From contig JAIQDT010001135.1 in the NCBI GenBank assembly GCA_021521415.1, positions 549,501 through 613,500 on the forward strand: 64,000 bases of DNA. The letters are read 5' to 3'. The DNA is from Bidens hawaiensis. Taxonomy: Eukaryota; Streptophyta; Magnoliopsida; Asterales; Asteraceae. A program made the translations under genes and the position numbers. The notes below the pieces were generated by a model that saw nothing but the letters and a program-made list of their open reading frames with translations, ran no database searches and was not told where the DNA came from. Each line of letters starts with the position of its first letter. Position 1 is the stretch's first letter. Positions 22,683 through 34,129 of this stretch are shown here, in pieces.

Positions 22683-24028
22683 ATGCCTCCTAAACAACTA
22701 TCTGGTAGTCAAAATAAAAAGAGAAAAAGAGACGAAGAAATAAGAAAGTCTCTAGCCGGGTCCATAGATAGGTTTATCCAAAGAAAGTCTCATGGCTCTT
22801 CTCAGAATCAAAATGCTAATGATATCAATGCTCTTAATGTCGGTGTTGATGAACATCGGGTTGAAGATGTTAAAGATGCTAATGTTGATGAAGATCGTGT
22901 TCATGATGTCAAAAATGCTAATGTTGATGGAAATCACGGTGATGCATTTGGTTCAAAAACTCGTGTGCCAACCGCCATTTTTAAAGGTTCCATATATTTT
23001 CTTTATTACTAATTTACGAACATTTTGACTTTTGATGTATTTGCATACATTAAGCCTGATAGATTCGCCCAACGCCACTTTGAGTTCGATCCAAATAGTA
23101 TTAAAGACAAAACCCACCAAATTATTTGATCATTTGAATCCAAACACCTTTGTATAAATACAACAAAATACTAACGAATTTAGGAAACTCTAAATTATGT
23201 GGATTCATTTGTATTGCAGTCTATTAATTTCAACTGTATATATTATGCACCTCTTGTATGATTTTATTGTTAATTTATATATTTTGACTTTAGCTTGAAA
23301 CTTAATTTTCAGGAAGTATGCCTCGTAAGCATTTATCTGGTTGTCAAAAACGTAAAAAAAAGAAAAAGAGAAGAGGAATTAAGAAAGTCTCTAGCCGTGT
23401 CTATGGATAGGTTCATACGAAAAAAGTCTCATGGTTCTTCTCTAAATCAAAATGTTGATGATATCGATGTTGATGATGTCGGTGTTGATGAACATCGTGT
23501 TTATGATGATGTTAAAGATGCTAATGTTGATGGAGATCACGTTGATAAAGATCGTGTTGATGATGTTAAAGATGCTAATGTTGATGGAAATCATGTTGAG
23601 GTTAACCATGTTGATATACTTGATCCACGAGCTTGGGACGGACTTAATGACGACATGCTCAATCTTTTAATAGAGAAAGGTCCTAAATGAGATAACACTA
23701 TTGATAAGGGGCCTAAGGATAAATATTCTAGACAGTTTTCCGCAACTCAGTATACCAGGATTTCACCAAATAAGAAGTGGGTAGAAAATGGCTAGTATAT
23801 TCAAAAGAGCTTGACAAAGTCTTTTGTTTTTGGTGTAAACTATTTAGAAAAGGGCCTTCGAAAGGTCACTTGGATAACGAAGGTTATGGGGATTGGAAGC
23901 ATGCCACCACTAGAATCAAAGAACATGAAGTTGGCTCGGAACATCTCAAGAATATGGCAAGTTGGTATGAAATGCGTGAAAAGTTGAAAAGTAACGAGAC
24001 AATTGATCAACAACTTCGCTTCAAATAA
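22683..24028 (+). pseudogene. Decayed hAT-like (TTF/ZMYM1-type) transposase 5' part
   Basis: The last part (23777-24028) reads RKWLVYSKELDKVFCFWCKL, then GDWKHATTRIKEHEVGSEHL. This is the TTF-type zinc-finger region of plant hAT-like 'zinc finger MYM-type 1' proteins. The N-terminal exon is present twice: MPPKQLSGSQNKKRKRDEE at 22683 and MPRKHLSGCQ at about 23317. Both run into Asp/Val-rich repeats and both follow an AG acceptor-like site. A stop near 23688 and a frame change near 23777 break the second copy. The catalytic and dimerisation regions are absent after 24028. It could be a domesticated-gene fragment rather than a transposon remnant, but it is not functional as seen. Confidence 0.8.
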
Positions 24029-24831
24029 TGCTAGGAGAGTCTCGTGATTCGTTTAACTATGTAAAATGAATCATTTTGCTACAGTAATTTTGTTTTGTTT
24101 ATTGTCATAACAATTATCGTCGGATTAATGAATTTTGTTATATATAAGTTTTTATTTTAAGGGCCCACTTTTACTAGTCGCACAGGACATCCGGAATGTC
24201 ATGCAATAAACCGGTAGTTATATCAAAAAACCGCTAACATTTGGTGCAATTACAAACATTCTTGCACTTGTAAAATGCATCTGTCATCATGCTCTCTTCC
24301 TTGGTGATTCAAGAATACCATTACTGCATTATTTTTAATATAACAAGACTAAAATACCCCTTGAACAAAAATAAAATCCCAAAAATGTCCTTTTTATGAC
24401 TAAGTCCCTAAACTTTGTTCAAAGGAACTTTGTTGCAAAGTTGTGGTTCATAACCGGTTTTTTAGTGGAAAATCTCTAACCTATGTAGCTGGTTTGGTTA
24501 ACCGATAACATATTGAAATTAATCTTAACATATTAAATATAACCTTAGTAACATTAACCGTATTAACCTATGTTCGGTTAACCGATTCCCAATTGGTTTA
24601 TATGTGAAAATCCCTAACAAGTTCCTTAGCATCGGTTAGTTGTCGGTTTCGGTTTTGGTTAGGGGTGTTAACGAGCCTAGCCGAGCCTGATCTCGATAGG
24701 CTCATTTTGACTTATGAGAGCTCGAGCTCTGCTTGTTTCGAGCTCTTTCTAACGCTCAATCCCTCTCTTGAATTGGTTTTTCAAGCTTGAGCTCGGCTCG
24801 GGCTTGATTCGTTTATTATTTATTAATTAAT

Positions 24832-26139
24832 GACCCAATTACAAATTTTGTCCTTTAAAAAAAGCCAAATTACGGTTCGTGTCCTTTCCTTGCAGGCGGT
24901 GTCCTTTAAACATTTTTTTTCTACACGTTACGTCATTTACGCTAACTGGGTTAGAAAAACTCAGTTAAATACCCTCACGTGAGACGCATGTGAGGGCATT
25001 TTTGTCTTTTCGTATGTACCTGCAAATTTATAACACCTTCCCCCTCCTTTCTCTCTTCTTTCTCTCTCTATGCCACCACCATCACCATATCACAACCACT
25101 TCGGCCACCATACCCCACCCACCCCGTTGCAGATTCCATTCCATTCCCACCGCCGCCGTCAACCACCCATCTACAACCACCACCACCACCACCACCTGGT
25201 CAACTCTCCATTAAACCTCCTGGTCGAAACCCGGCCACCACCACCACCGGATCCGGCCACCTCCAACCCATCCACAACTACCGGATCCGGCCACCTCCAA
25301 CCCATCCACCACCACCGGATCTGGCCAACTCCAACCCATTTCGCCTCTACCTCCACCACCACCTAACCATTTCGCATTTACCTCCACTACCACCAAATCA
25401 TTAACCCTAGAAACCCTAGATCTCAAACCCACAAAATCACCCAATTTCTCTAACTTCGACGACAATCCAACACTGACCCACGGAACCCACACCCCCAGTT
25501 CCCACCACCACCTCCGCCGCCACCGTAAACCCACCGGATACCCTGTTGGATATCCATGAGCAGATCCGCCGCCGTAAACCCGCCGCACCATCTTCTTATA
25601 CAGAGACAGGTTCCTCTACAGCAAGTTAAGCCTGGACTCCCCTGTGATCTGTCGGGCCTCAGCAGTGACAATGACAAGATCAGATCTGACGATGTTGGAG
25701 TAGTCAACGAAGGCGGTGATGTTGGTACGAGAAAGGAAAGCGGCGACGTGTTGGAGGTCAAGCATCTCACCTCGGAGCTTGTCTGCGTTGACGTTAACGA
25801 GTGCGATCTGGTCGGTGATGTTGGGTTAGGATAGTCTGTGCTACAAGGGAGAAGAGTAGAGAGAGAGAGAAAGAAGACGAGAAGAGAGAGAGAGTATATA
25901 TCTAATAATTACTATTTATTTTTTACAATAATATATTTGAACCACTTCGTTGAAAAGACCAATATACCCTCACATGCGTCTCACGTGAGGGTATTTAACT
26001 GAGTTTTTCTAACCCAGTTAGCGTAAAGGACGTAACGTGTAGGAAAAAATGTTTAAAGGACACCGCCTGCAAGGAAACTAAAAAAAGGACACGAACCGTA
26101 ATTTGGCTTTTTTTAAAGGACAAAATTTGTAATTCTGTC
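24832..26139. mobile_element. Mutator-like element (Pack-MULE type), 1,308 bp
   Basis: Long terminal inverted repeats of about 185 bp (24832 to about 25015, and about 25955 to 26139) are nearly identical apart from small indels. They start GACCCAATTACAAATTTTGT on the left and GACAGAATTACAAATTTTGT inverted on the right. A perfect 9-bp target duplication TTAATTAAT lies at 24823-24831 and 26140-26148, as expected of MULEs. There is no transposase. The interior holds a (CCA)n-rich segment (about 25075-25530) and, on the minus strand, a piece of lactate dehydrogenase. Inserted in the hAT MITE at 24660-26465. Confidence 0.92.
25587..25834 (-). pseudogene. Captured L-lactate dehydrogenase fragment
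   Basis: Minus-strand translation reads ITDQIALVNVNADKLRGEML, then DLQHVAAFLSRTNITAFVDY, then SDLVIVTAEARQITGESRLN and LL*RNLSLYKKMV. This matches the NAD-binding part of plant LDH: the VDVN..KLRGEMLDLQHAAAFL and VTAGARQ..GESRLNLLQRN regions. It is not functional. The fragment covers about 80 residues and an in-frame TAG at 25616-25618 replaces the expected Gln codon. A TAA lies near the upstream end. The conserved nucleotide-loop Gly of VTAGAR is Glu here. Homology stops at 25587, where Gly-rich CCA-repeat sequence begins, marking the edge of the captured piece. Confidence 0.85.
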
Positions 26140-26803
26140 TTAATTAATTTATATGTATATTTTAATTATTTTTATATCATTTCATAAAAATCTTAAATGA
26201 GCCAAAGCTCGGTCGTACAATATGAAATTAATGCATAGAATTTCAAAAGAGGTAAAACTTAAAAACACACAAGGCATTTTAACTCGTTAAAGCTCGACGA
26301 GCCTAACGAGCTTCACGTACAAGGCTCAAGCTTGGGCTTGATAACTAAACAAGCTTTGTTTGAGGCTTAGGTTCTACTCGAGCTCAAAAAAGCTCGGCTC
26401 ATCTAGATTCTCTTATTGATTAGATCTCGAGTATCTCTTGAGTGGCTTGACTTAATACACCCCTAGTTTTGGTTCAGTTCGGTTAACCGGTTATGATTGG
26501 TAGCTCTACTTCATTAATCATCCTCTAAAACCAATGGGCTGACCCAACACCCATATTTCAGCCCAATAGAATAGAAGCCAGCGAAGAAATGCAAGTAGAC
26601 TCACTCCATAACCAGAGAGAATTAGAACGCTCTTCTTCAACACTTGGTCACACCCATCGAATCACTTTAACTGATGATTCCAGTAAACAGCTAACGGCTC
26701 ATTAACCTTCATATAATCAGATTCAACAAATTATTGACCGCCGTTAGATCTATCAATCAGATCTGAAATAGGAAGGAATTGACGGATAGATCTGAATTCA
26801 TTG

Positions 26804-26937
26804 ATGGCAGGGGCGGCCTCTGCGCTGTTCCTTCTGGATATCAAAGGCCGTGTTCTCGTCTGGCGTGATTACCGTGGCGATGTTTCTGCTGTTCAGGCTG
26901 AGCGATTCTTCACTAAACTCATAGAGAAAGAGGTAGC

Positions 26938-26985
<48 letters not shown>

Positions 26986-29900
26986 GTTGATTTGATTTGA
27001 TAGATAAGCTTATAATAATAATAATAATAATTTGTATAATAGGTCTGCTAGAGTAGGTGTTAGCATTGCTGATTTGCAATTAGGTTTATGTAGTTGGTCT
27101 AGCTTTAGGAATTGGATTGAAAACATTTGTTCGATTTTATGCTTTATTAACCTCAGAGAAAGTTATTATTATTATTATTATTATTATTGTTATTATTATT
27201 ATTATTGTTATGTTGTTGTTGATTTCATTTCTATGATTTGATTTGATAGATTAAGCTTCTAGTTTGTGTAATAGGTCTGCTAGAGTTAGGTGTTAGCATT
27301 GCTGATATGGATTAGGAGTATATAGTTGGTGTAGCTTTAGGAATTGGATCGAAAACATTTGTTTGATTTTATGCTTTATTAAACTTATAGAGAAAGATGT
27401 TACTATTATTATTATTATTATTATTATTATTTTTGTTGCTGTTGTTGATTTGATTTTGATGTTTTAGTTTGATAGATTAAGCTTATAGTTTGCGTAATAG
27501 GTCTGCTAGAGTAAGCTGTTAGCATTGTTGATTTCAATTAGGTTTAGGAATTGGACCGAGAACGTCGGTTTGATTTGAAATTCAGTTATTATGATGAGTG
27601 TTTCAGGTCTTAATTTTTGTATTCGGTCTGCTAGAGTAAGGTGTTAGCATCGTTGATTTGAATTACTAGGGTTAGGATTTAGACTGAAAGCATTTGTTTG
27701 ATTGTATTCTTCATTAAACTCATAGAGAGACTGGCTATTTTATTTTGTGTAAAGTAAGCTCTTAGCATTGTTGATTTGAATTAGATGATTTATATGGTAG
27801 GTGTAGCCTAGGTTTAGGAATTAGATCAAAAGCATCTGTTCGATTCTAGGTTTCTGCATTTCTCTGATAGTGGAATAGTGAATGATTGTTTGATCTGGAT
27901 TTGCTAGTTAAAAAACCGTATCCAGAATGTGTGTATTCAGCTTGAATTAGGTGAGTGTTGTATGAAATACTGATAACTGACTGACCGTCCAGGCTTATTG
28001 ATGCTGAATATAGTTTTTAGTAATTGTAATATTACCATGATAAGGTGTAGCAACAAATAAACTCATAGAGAAAGAGGTTATTATTATGTTGTTGATTAGA
28101 TCTCTCTGTTTTGATTTATTGGATTTGAAATTCGTTTATTGTTAAGCTAAAGTAAGTCATTAACATTGTTGATTTGAATTAAGTCGAAAAATTTGTTTGA
28201 TGGTATGCTTCTCTAAACTCAATAAGTCATAGAGAAAGTGGTTATTATTGTTGTTAGTTTGATCTCTCTTCTTTGATTTAAATGACATATTTGAAATTCA
28301 GTTATTATAATGAGTGTTTAAGGTCCTAATTTGTGTAATAGGTATGTTTAAGTAAGGTGATACCATTGTTGAGTCAAATTAGGTATATATAGCAGGTTTA
28401 GGAAATAGATCGAAAACATCTGTTTGATTGTATGTTTCTGTATTTATTTGTTTATAAAGTGTAGTAACAAGTAACAACTAAAGGAATAGTGAATGATTGT
28501 TTGATTACTCGATATGGATCAGCAAGCTTAAAATTCTATCCAAACTGTGTTTATTTAGCTTGATTCAAGTATGTATTGTTTGAAATACTATTAATCAGGC
28601 GATAATCATGCTTATTCATGCTGAATTTAGTTTTAATTAACATTACCATCATAAAGTGTAGTAATAACTAAAATACTGAAAAGAGGTTATTTTGTTGTAG
28701 TTTGATATGGTTTGATAGGTTTTAAATTATCATGGTAAGTGTTTCAAGTAAAGAAGTGGTACATTATTAAGCTTCTAATGTGTACAGCAGGTCTGCTAAA
28801 GTAAGTTGTTTGCATTGTTTGCTTGAATTAGTAGGTTTCAGAATTAGATCGAAAACAACTATTTGATTGTAAGTTTCTGCATTTTTGTTTATAAAGTAGC
28901 AACTAAATGAATAGTGAAAGATTACTTGATCTGGATAGGCTAGTTTAAAATTGTATCCAATCTGTGTTTATTCAGCTTGAGTTTGATAAGTGCTGTTTGA
29001 AATATTGATAACCAAGTGAGCATTGATGCTTATTGATGTTGAATATAATTTTTATTAATTGTATGCTTGCCAATGGGTACATCTAATCTGATTATGGCAT
29101 GTTGATGAATCTCAGGGTGATCAAGATGCTCAAGATCCTGTTGTATATGATAATGGTGTCACCTATATGTTTGTACAACACAACAATGTATACCTAATGA
29201 CTGCATCGAGGCAGAACTGTAATGCTGCTAGTCTTCTCCTGTTTTTACATCGCGTAGTTGATGTAAGCATTCTTTTGTAATTAAATGAATTAGCTTTCAT
29301 GTCTTTGTTTGTAAGTTACAATATATAAGTCACATTTTGTGACAGAAACTTTCCTAACATTTTTAAAGATACTTGTAAGGAATAAATGAATCAATATTAA
29401 GCCCCTAACTATAATTCACTCATCTAAAATTTTTAATATTATTTTCACAAGGTCTAAAAGATATATTTATCAAGTTCTTGTTTGTTGTTGGTGACAGGTA
29501 TTTAAGCATTACTTTGAGGAGCTAGAGGAGGAATCACTTAGGGACAACTTTGTTGTAGTGGTATGCATATTTAACAACATATTCTCAGGAAAATGCATGT
29601 AAAACAAAGTAAAAACTCTTGGACATCCACTGAATTTGCACATAAGTCTCTTTACTTTATTTTTTGTATGATTAAGTTGTCGAACTTATAAAAAATCAAT
29701 GAAAAGGTTCTTAGTATAAAGTGTAGGGACTTGGCTATGCAAAATAGGGCATATTCTGTGTTCTAAAAGTTTTGGGACTTAAACTTGCAGAAAAGGACAT
29801 ATTTGTTAAAAACAAAGTCAGAACTTTTTTATTGAGTTTTTACAAGGGATCCAATCATGTGTAAATTAAATCCAAGGGCACATATGCTCAGTAGTTATGA

Positions 29901-31718
29901 CACCATTATATTTTGCAGTATGAATTGCTTGATGAAATGATGGACTTTGGTTATCCTCAATTCACGGAAGCTAAAATTCTGAGTGAGTTTATCAAGACAG
30001 ATGCTTACAGGATGGAAGTTACACAGAGGCCTCCAATGGCTGTCACAAATGCAGTGTCCTGGCGTAGTGAAGGGATACGATACAAGAAGAATGAGGTAAG
30101 TCTTCTTGTCAAAGCTAGGTAATTATGGATATGAAATCACAAAAAGCAAAAATAAAGTAAAATCTTTTTGCTTTGTTCAGGTGTTTTTGGATGTTGTGGA
30201 GAGCGTGAATATACTCGTCAACAGCAATGGCCAAATAGTTAGGTCAGAGGTTGTTGGAGCGCTGAAGATGAGAACTTATTTGAGGTAACTTAATTCAAAC
30301 TTGTTCTTTTGCTAGATATTGTATACCATCTTATCATGTCTTGTTTACTATTATTATGTCACTTTTCAACATGGTTGCTTAAACATCTCAACTATCACAT
30401 TAACTTGTGCAACTACTAAATGCTGACTTGTCATTACTTGCAGTGGCATGCCTGAGTGTAAACTTGGGCTGAATGATAGAGTATTGTTGGAAGCACAAGG
30501 ACGATCTTCAAAGGGAAAAGCTATTGACTTGGATGACATCAAGTTTCATCAGTATGTCATGTTATTTAACCTATAATTGTAGTTTGCAAGTAAAAAAGTG
30601 GCCTCAACATTAGCATTGTATCTAGTGGTGGCAATCCTAACCCATTAATTAAGAATTGTCCAATTCAGGTTATACAGGTCAAATGGGTTTAAAACGACTC
30701 GTTAACAACCAGTCCAATTTGCCACGTCTAGTTTTAACTATTTCTATACACATACTTTTGTTGTGTTTATCAGTATTTGCTGCTAGTTTTCAGCCAATGT
30801 GCAATTTTGATACAGGTGTGTGCGTTTGGCCCGTTTTGAAAATGATCGAACGATATCCTTTGTACCACCCGATGGAGCTTTTGATCTCATGACATATCGA
30901 CTAAGTACTCAGGTTCTTGCACTTCACCCTTCATCTCTAAAATCTTAATACCCCTCTTCTCTCCCTTGATCGGATTTTGATGTTTTCTTTCAGGTTAAGC
31001 CTTTAATATGGGTGGAAGCTCAAATTGAAAGGCATTCAAGAAGCCGTATGGAAATAACCGTCAAAGCGCGCAGCCAATTTAAGGAGCGAAGGTATTAATG
31101 CTTCTCAAGCGTCTACAGAGTACGAACATTTACTTTCACTTTTGATTATGGTTTGACTGTTTTGACTTTTGGCAGCACTGCCACAAATGTTGAGATTGAA
31201 TTACCAGTGCCTGCTGATGCGACCAATCCAAATGTCAGGACTTCCATGGGATCAGCTGCTTATGCACCCGAAAGCGATGCTCTTAGCTGGAAAATCAAAT
31301 CATTTCCAGGTGGCAAGGTAAAAACCTATCAACAATTTGCAGTTTCATGTGTTGATGAAGTCAAAGTCAAAATTTTGTTTTATGTTGGATGTTTTAGGAA
31401 TACATGTTGAGAGCAGAGTTCAAACTTCCTAGTATAACAGCTGAAGAAGCAGCCCCGGAGAGAAAAGCTCCTATTCGTGTCAAGTTTGAGATACCATATT
31501 TTACCGTTTCAGGAATTCAGGTAATAAACTGAAACTGTCATTTTAGCTTTAGAATTGGGGTCTATAATCAACACGAGTCACCTTGATTAAGCTAATCTAT
31601 GTTACTTTTGGGTTTATAGGTTCGCTACCTAAAAATCATCGAGAAAAGTGGTTACCAGGCCCTTCCATGGGTGCGGTATATAACAATGGCGGGCGAATAT
31701 GAACTACGGCTCATGTGA
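26804..31718 (+). CDS. AP1M: AP-1 complex subunit mu
   Basis: Medium subunit of the AP-1 clathrin adaptor, which sorts cargo with YxxPhi signals at the trans-Golgi network (the plant homologue is HAP13/AP1M2). Exons: 26804-26932, 29116-29262, 29498-29560, 29919-30095, 30181-30284, 30444-30551, 30816-30912, 30994-31091, 31176-31317, 31398-31520 and 31620-31718. All junctions are GT-AG with matching phases and sum to 1,287 nt, 428 aa, the usual length. The longin-like N-terminus starts MAGAASALFLLDIKGRVLVW. The linker has YELLDEMMDFGYPQ. The mu-homology domain runs from about VFLDVVESVNILVNSNGQ to the end at AGEYELRLM. The ATG at 26804 matches the family start. No damage was seen. Intron 1 (2.2 kb) is unusually repetitive. 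Confidence 0.98.
26910..28860. repeat. Degenerate repeats filling AP1M intron 1
   Basis: Two linked motifs recur. One is GGTCTGCTAGAGTAAGGTGT followed by TTAGCATTGTTGATTTGAAT, at about 27040, 27274, 27500, 27625, 27760, 28150, 28345 and 28790. The other is AAACTCATAGAGAAAGAGGT, at or near 27155, 27387, 27713, 28059 and 28215. The second motif copies the last bases of exon 1 and its splice donor. Copies are followed by (ATT)n tracts (26938-26985, 27163-27210, 27402-27430). Confidence 0.85.
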
Positions 31719-33299
31719 AACCTTCTTATTCTAAGCAAAGGGTTTTGTATTTAAATCCATTTACGGTCTAATACAGTTGTTTGTCAAGCAAAAGTTCGCT
31801 CTCATGGACCGGTTTTTGTATTTGTTGTGCACAACCTTCATTAATCATACTAGCATAAGTATGTTTGTGGTTTCTACAAAATGTTTTAGTTCCTTTATTG
31901 AATATATAACTATAACTGTTTTTTCTTGATTTTAGTTATTTTGTTTGATTTTTATTTTTAATGTTTTTAATATAATCGAAGAACACTAATGTTTTCATTA
32001 CTTAACGATACTTGCAACTCGACACTATAAAGCATATTACCCTTGTATCTGAACTCGCCACATGAAGCTTATCATCATACTTGTGTCCTGTGAATGGAAA
32101 ATGTGTATAGACTTCACCTTTTTGTATATTCAAGTTGAACTTGATGGTATGCATATATTGCTCTATGTAATATGTATATGGTAGAGCAACCATTGGTCTT
32201 TAATAGTATGTTAAGAGAATCATACACATGTCAATGGTTAAATGTTTTCTTGAATAAAAAAGTGGTTTGGGTTGGATCTCAAATGGATGTGAACAACAGG
32301 GAAGAAGACCATATGGGACTAGAGGTTCACAAACCGGGTATTTTCAGGAATCGAAACCGAGTTGGAACCGGAACCGGTTCCAGGTATAGTCGGGTATTTG
32401 ACCGGTTGCACTGGGTTTTTTCGGGTTTCGGGTAGGTAGGGTAGGGTTGGGCTTTGACCGAGTATTGGAACTGGTTCCACCTGGTCCGGGTCGGTTCCGA
32501 TTTCAGGTATAGTTCTGGGGGCTAAAACCCGCGGGTCGGGTCGGGTTCCGGTGGGAACTGACGGTCGGGTATGGAACCGGTTTTTTTTGTGCATCTCTAT
32601 ATGGGGCTCGTCGATCTGCTAGGACGTCGATGTGAAAGAGCCATATGCGAAGCTGACGTGGAAGAGTGAGGGGGAGCGTGGGTCCTTTGAAACGGCCCGT
32701 TCATGGTAAATATGTGTTTTTTATGTGAGAGCGGAAGGAAAGAGAAATGTAAGATTCAAGAGATATGGTGAAGTTCGAGGGACAATAATCCAGTAACGAT
32801 AAGGCGGCACGCTTGTAACTCCCTCACGTTGCATACGCTCAACAAACCAAGTAAACCATGATTGACTAGAATTTCATTATAATGACTAGGGCTTTTCACG
32901 AGTTGGGCCGATTCGAGCCAGGATGGTTTCGAGTTCGAAAGTAAACTAGACATCTCAACTAGGCTCGAGCTTGATTTTGAAGTTAAACGAGCCAAAGATC
33001 AAGCCAACGAGCCGAGCTTGGATCAATTTTGGCTCGGTTACAAACATGAGCAAACTCAACTCGATTTGTTTCAAGCCAAGTTTTTTTAGCTAGTTTTATT
33101 CGAGCTTTTTATCAAGCCACTACAAAAAAGTGATTTACGTGATCTAAAGGTTAAATAAAATAACTTAAAAACAAACTTTCGTTACTCTAGAAAACAGTAG
33201 GGTCCTAAACATCACACTACCAAATCTCAAAGGACCTTTTAATAACTTCCTAATATATAAATAGCAATTACTTAATAAACCGCCAAAATTGGGGAAAAT
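31719..33299. other. Intergenic region after AP1M
   Basis: Holds the 3' UTR of AP1M. A simple degenerate repeat of GGAACCGGTTCC-like blocks lies at 32320-32590. A 'gagcc/gctcg' repeat at 32885-33120 resembles the hAT MITE bodies but lacks clear ends. No gene seen. Confidence 0.5.
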
Positions 33300-33338
33300 T
33301 AGAAGCCTCTAAAACCCTAGTTCTCACTGATTTGAAGG
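33300..33338 (+). other. Probable 5' UTR exon of the 35484 gene
   Basis: The sequence AGAAGCCTCTAAAACCCTAG is typical of plant 5' leaders. It is followed by a GAAG/gtattctg donor-like site. If spliced to an acceptor just before 35484, it would be a leader exon with a 2.1-kb intron. This is inference from sequence pattern only. Confidence 0.35.
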
Positions 33339-33615
33339 TATTCTGCTTCGTTATCTAACTAAATTTCACGCTCATTTCGTCTAATTGTTACACACATCAG
33401 TTTAATTCAGCTGCGCTCATATATATGTTCGATTTTGAGAGTTTTTACGGTGTTATATGATTCTAAAATGTTATATATCATTATAGATATGTTTAATGAT
33501 GCTAATTAACCTGTAGTTTTCGTATTATGTGTGAAACTTCAATCCGTTCATGATTTGCTGAATAATTAAGGATAGAGTTGGAATTAGGGTTCACATTTTG
33601 CATAATTTGTTACCG

Positions 33616-34129
33616 GTTATGCAGCAGTTAATGCGGAAAAATATCGGATATCGGTCAAGGACCGATATTTGTTATTGCAGTGAGATATCGGTGGGATATC
33701 GGTAGTTTTAATATCATGTAAAATTCATATACATAGCAATTTAACACTAATAATTCAGTATAGTCTCCTACCATTAACAAATTAACCTTTTGCAAATTGC
33801 AAAACACTAACAATAGTTGCAAGTAAGAATTGATTAAGATTTAAAACAATAACATTGAACACTAAAAGTTGATAATTAAGACTTAAAACACTGATATCGG
33901 GAATATAGGTGATATATCGGTCAAATATTAGTCCAATATCGGTCAATATCGTTGATATTTTCGGTACCGATATTCTGACTTATATATCACCAAGGGACCG
34001 ATATTCTGACTTATATTTTCGGTACCGATATTCTGACTTATATATCGTTGATATTTTCGGTACCGATATTCTGACTTATATATCACTGATATATCGGTGA
34101 TGTATCAGCGTTATCGACTACATAACTTA
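33616..34129. repeat. Dispersed ATATCGG repeat, copy 1 (MITE-like)
   Basis: Contains many 'gatatcggt' and 'ggtaccgatattctgactta' blocks, the latter repeated tandemly at about 33960-34085. The ends GTTATGCAGCAGTTAATGCG and GCGTTATCGACTACATAAC are roughly inverted. A second copy lies in opposite orientation at 50262-50660. Confidence 0.65.

Larger units (their letters stand above)
24660..26465. mobile_element. hAT-type MITE split by a nested MULE
   Basis: The ends TAGGGGTGTTAACGAGCC and (inverted) TAGGGGTGTATTAAGTCAAG have a perfect 8-bp TSD GTTTTGGT (24652-24659, 26466-26473). Without the nested element (24832-26139) and its duplicated 9 bp, the MITE is about 490 bp. It shares the 'gctcgagct' body with the copy at 21953. 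Confidence 0.9.

Noticed and set aside
25070..25770. Pro/His-rich plus ORF and Gly/Trp-rich minus ORFs
   Set aside because: They are translations of a (CCA)n-like tract inside the MULE. There is no conserved domain, and frames are open on both strands from composition alone.
32319..32594. Minus ORF (91 aa) with Pro/Arg repeats
   Set aside because: Comes from repeated GGAACCGG-type DNA. No protein family, low complexity.
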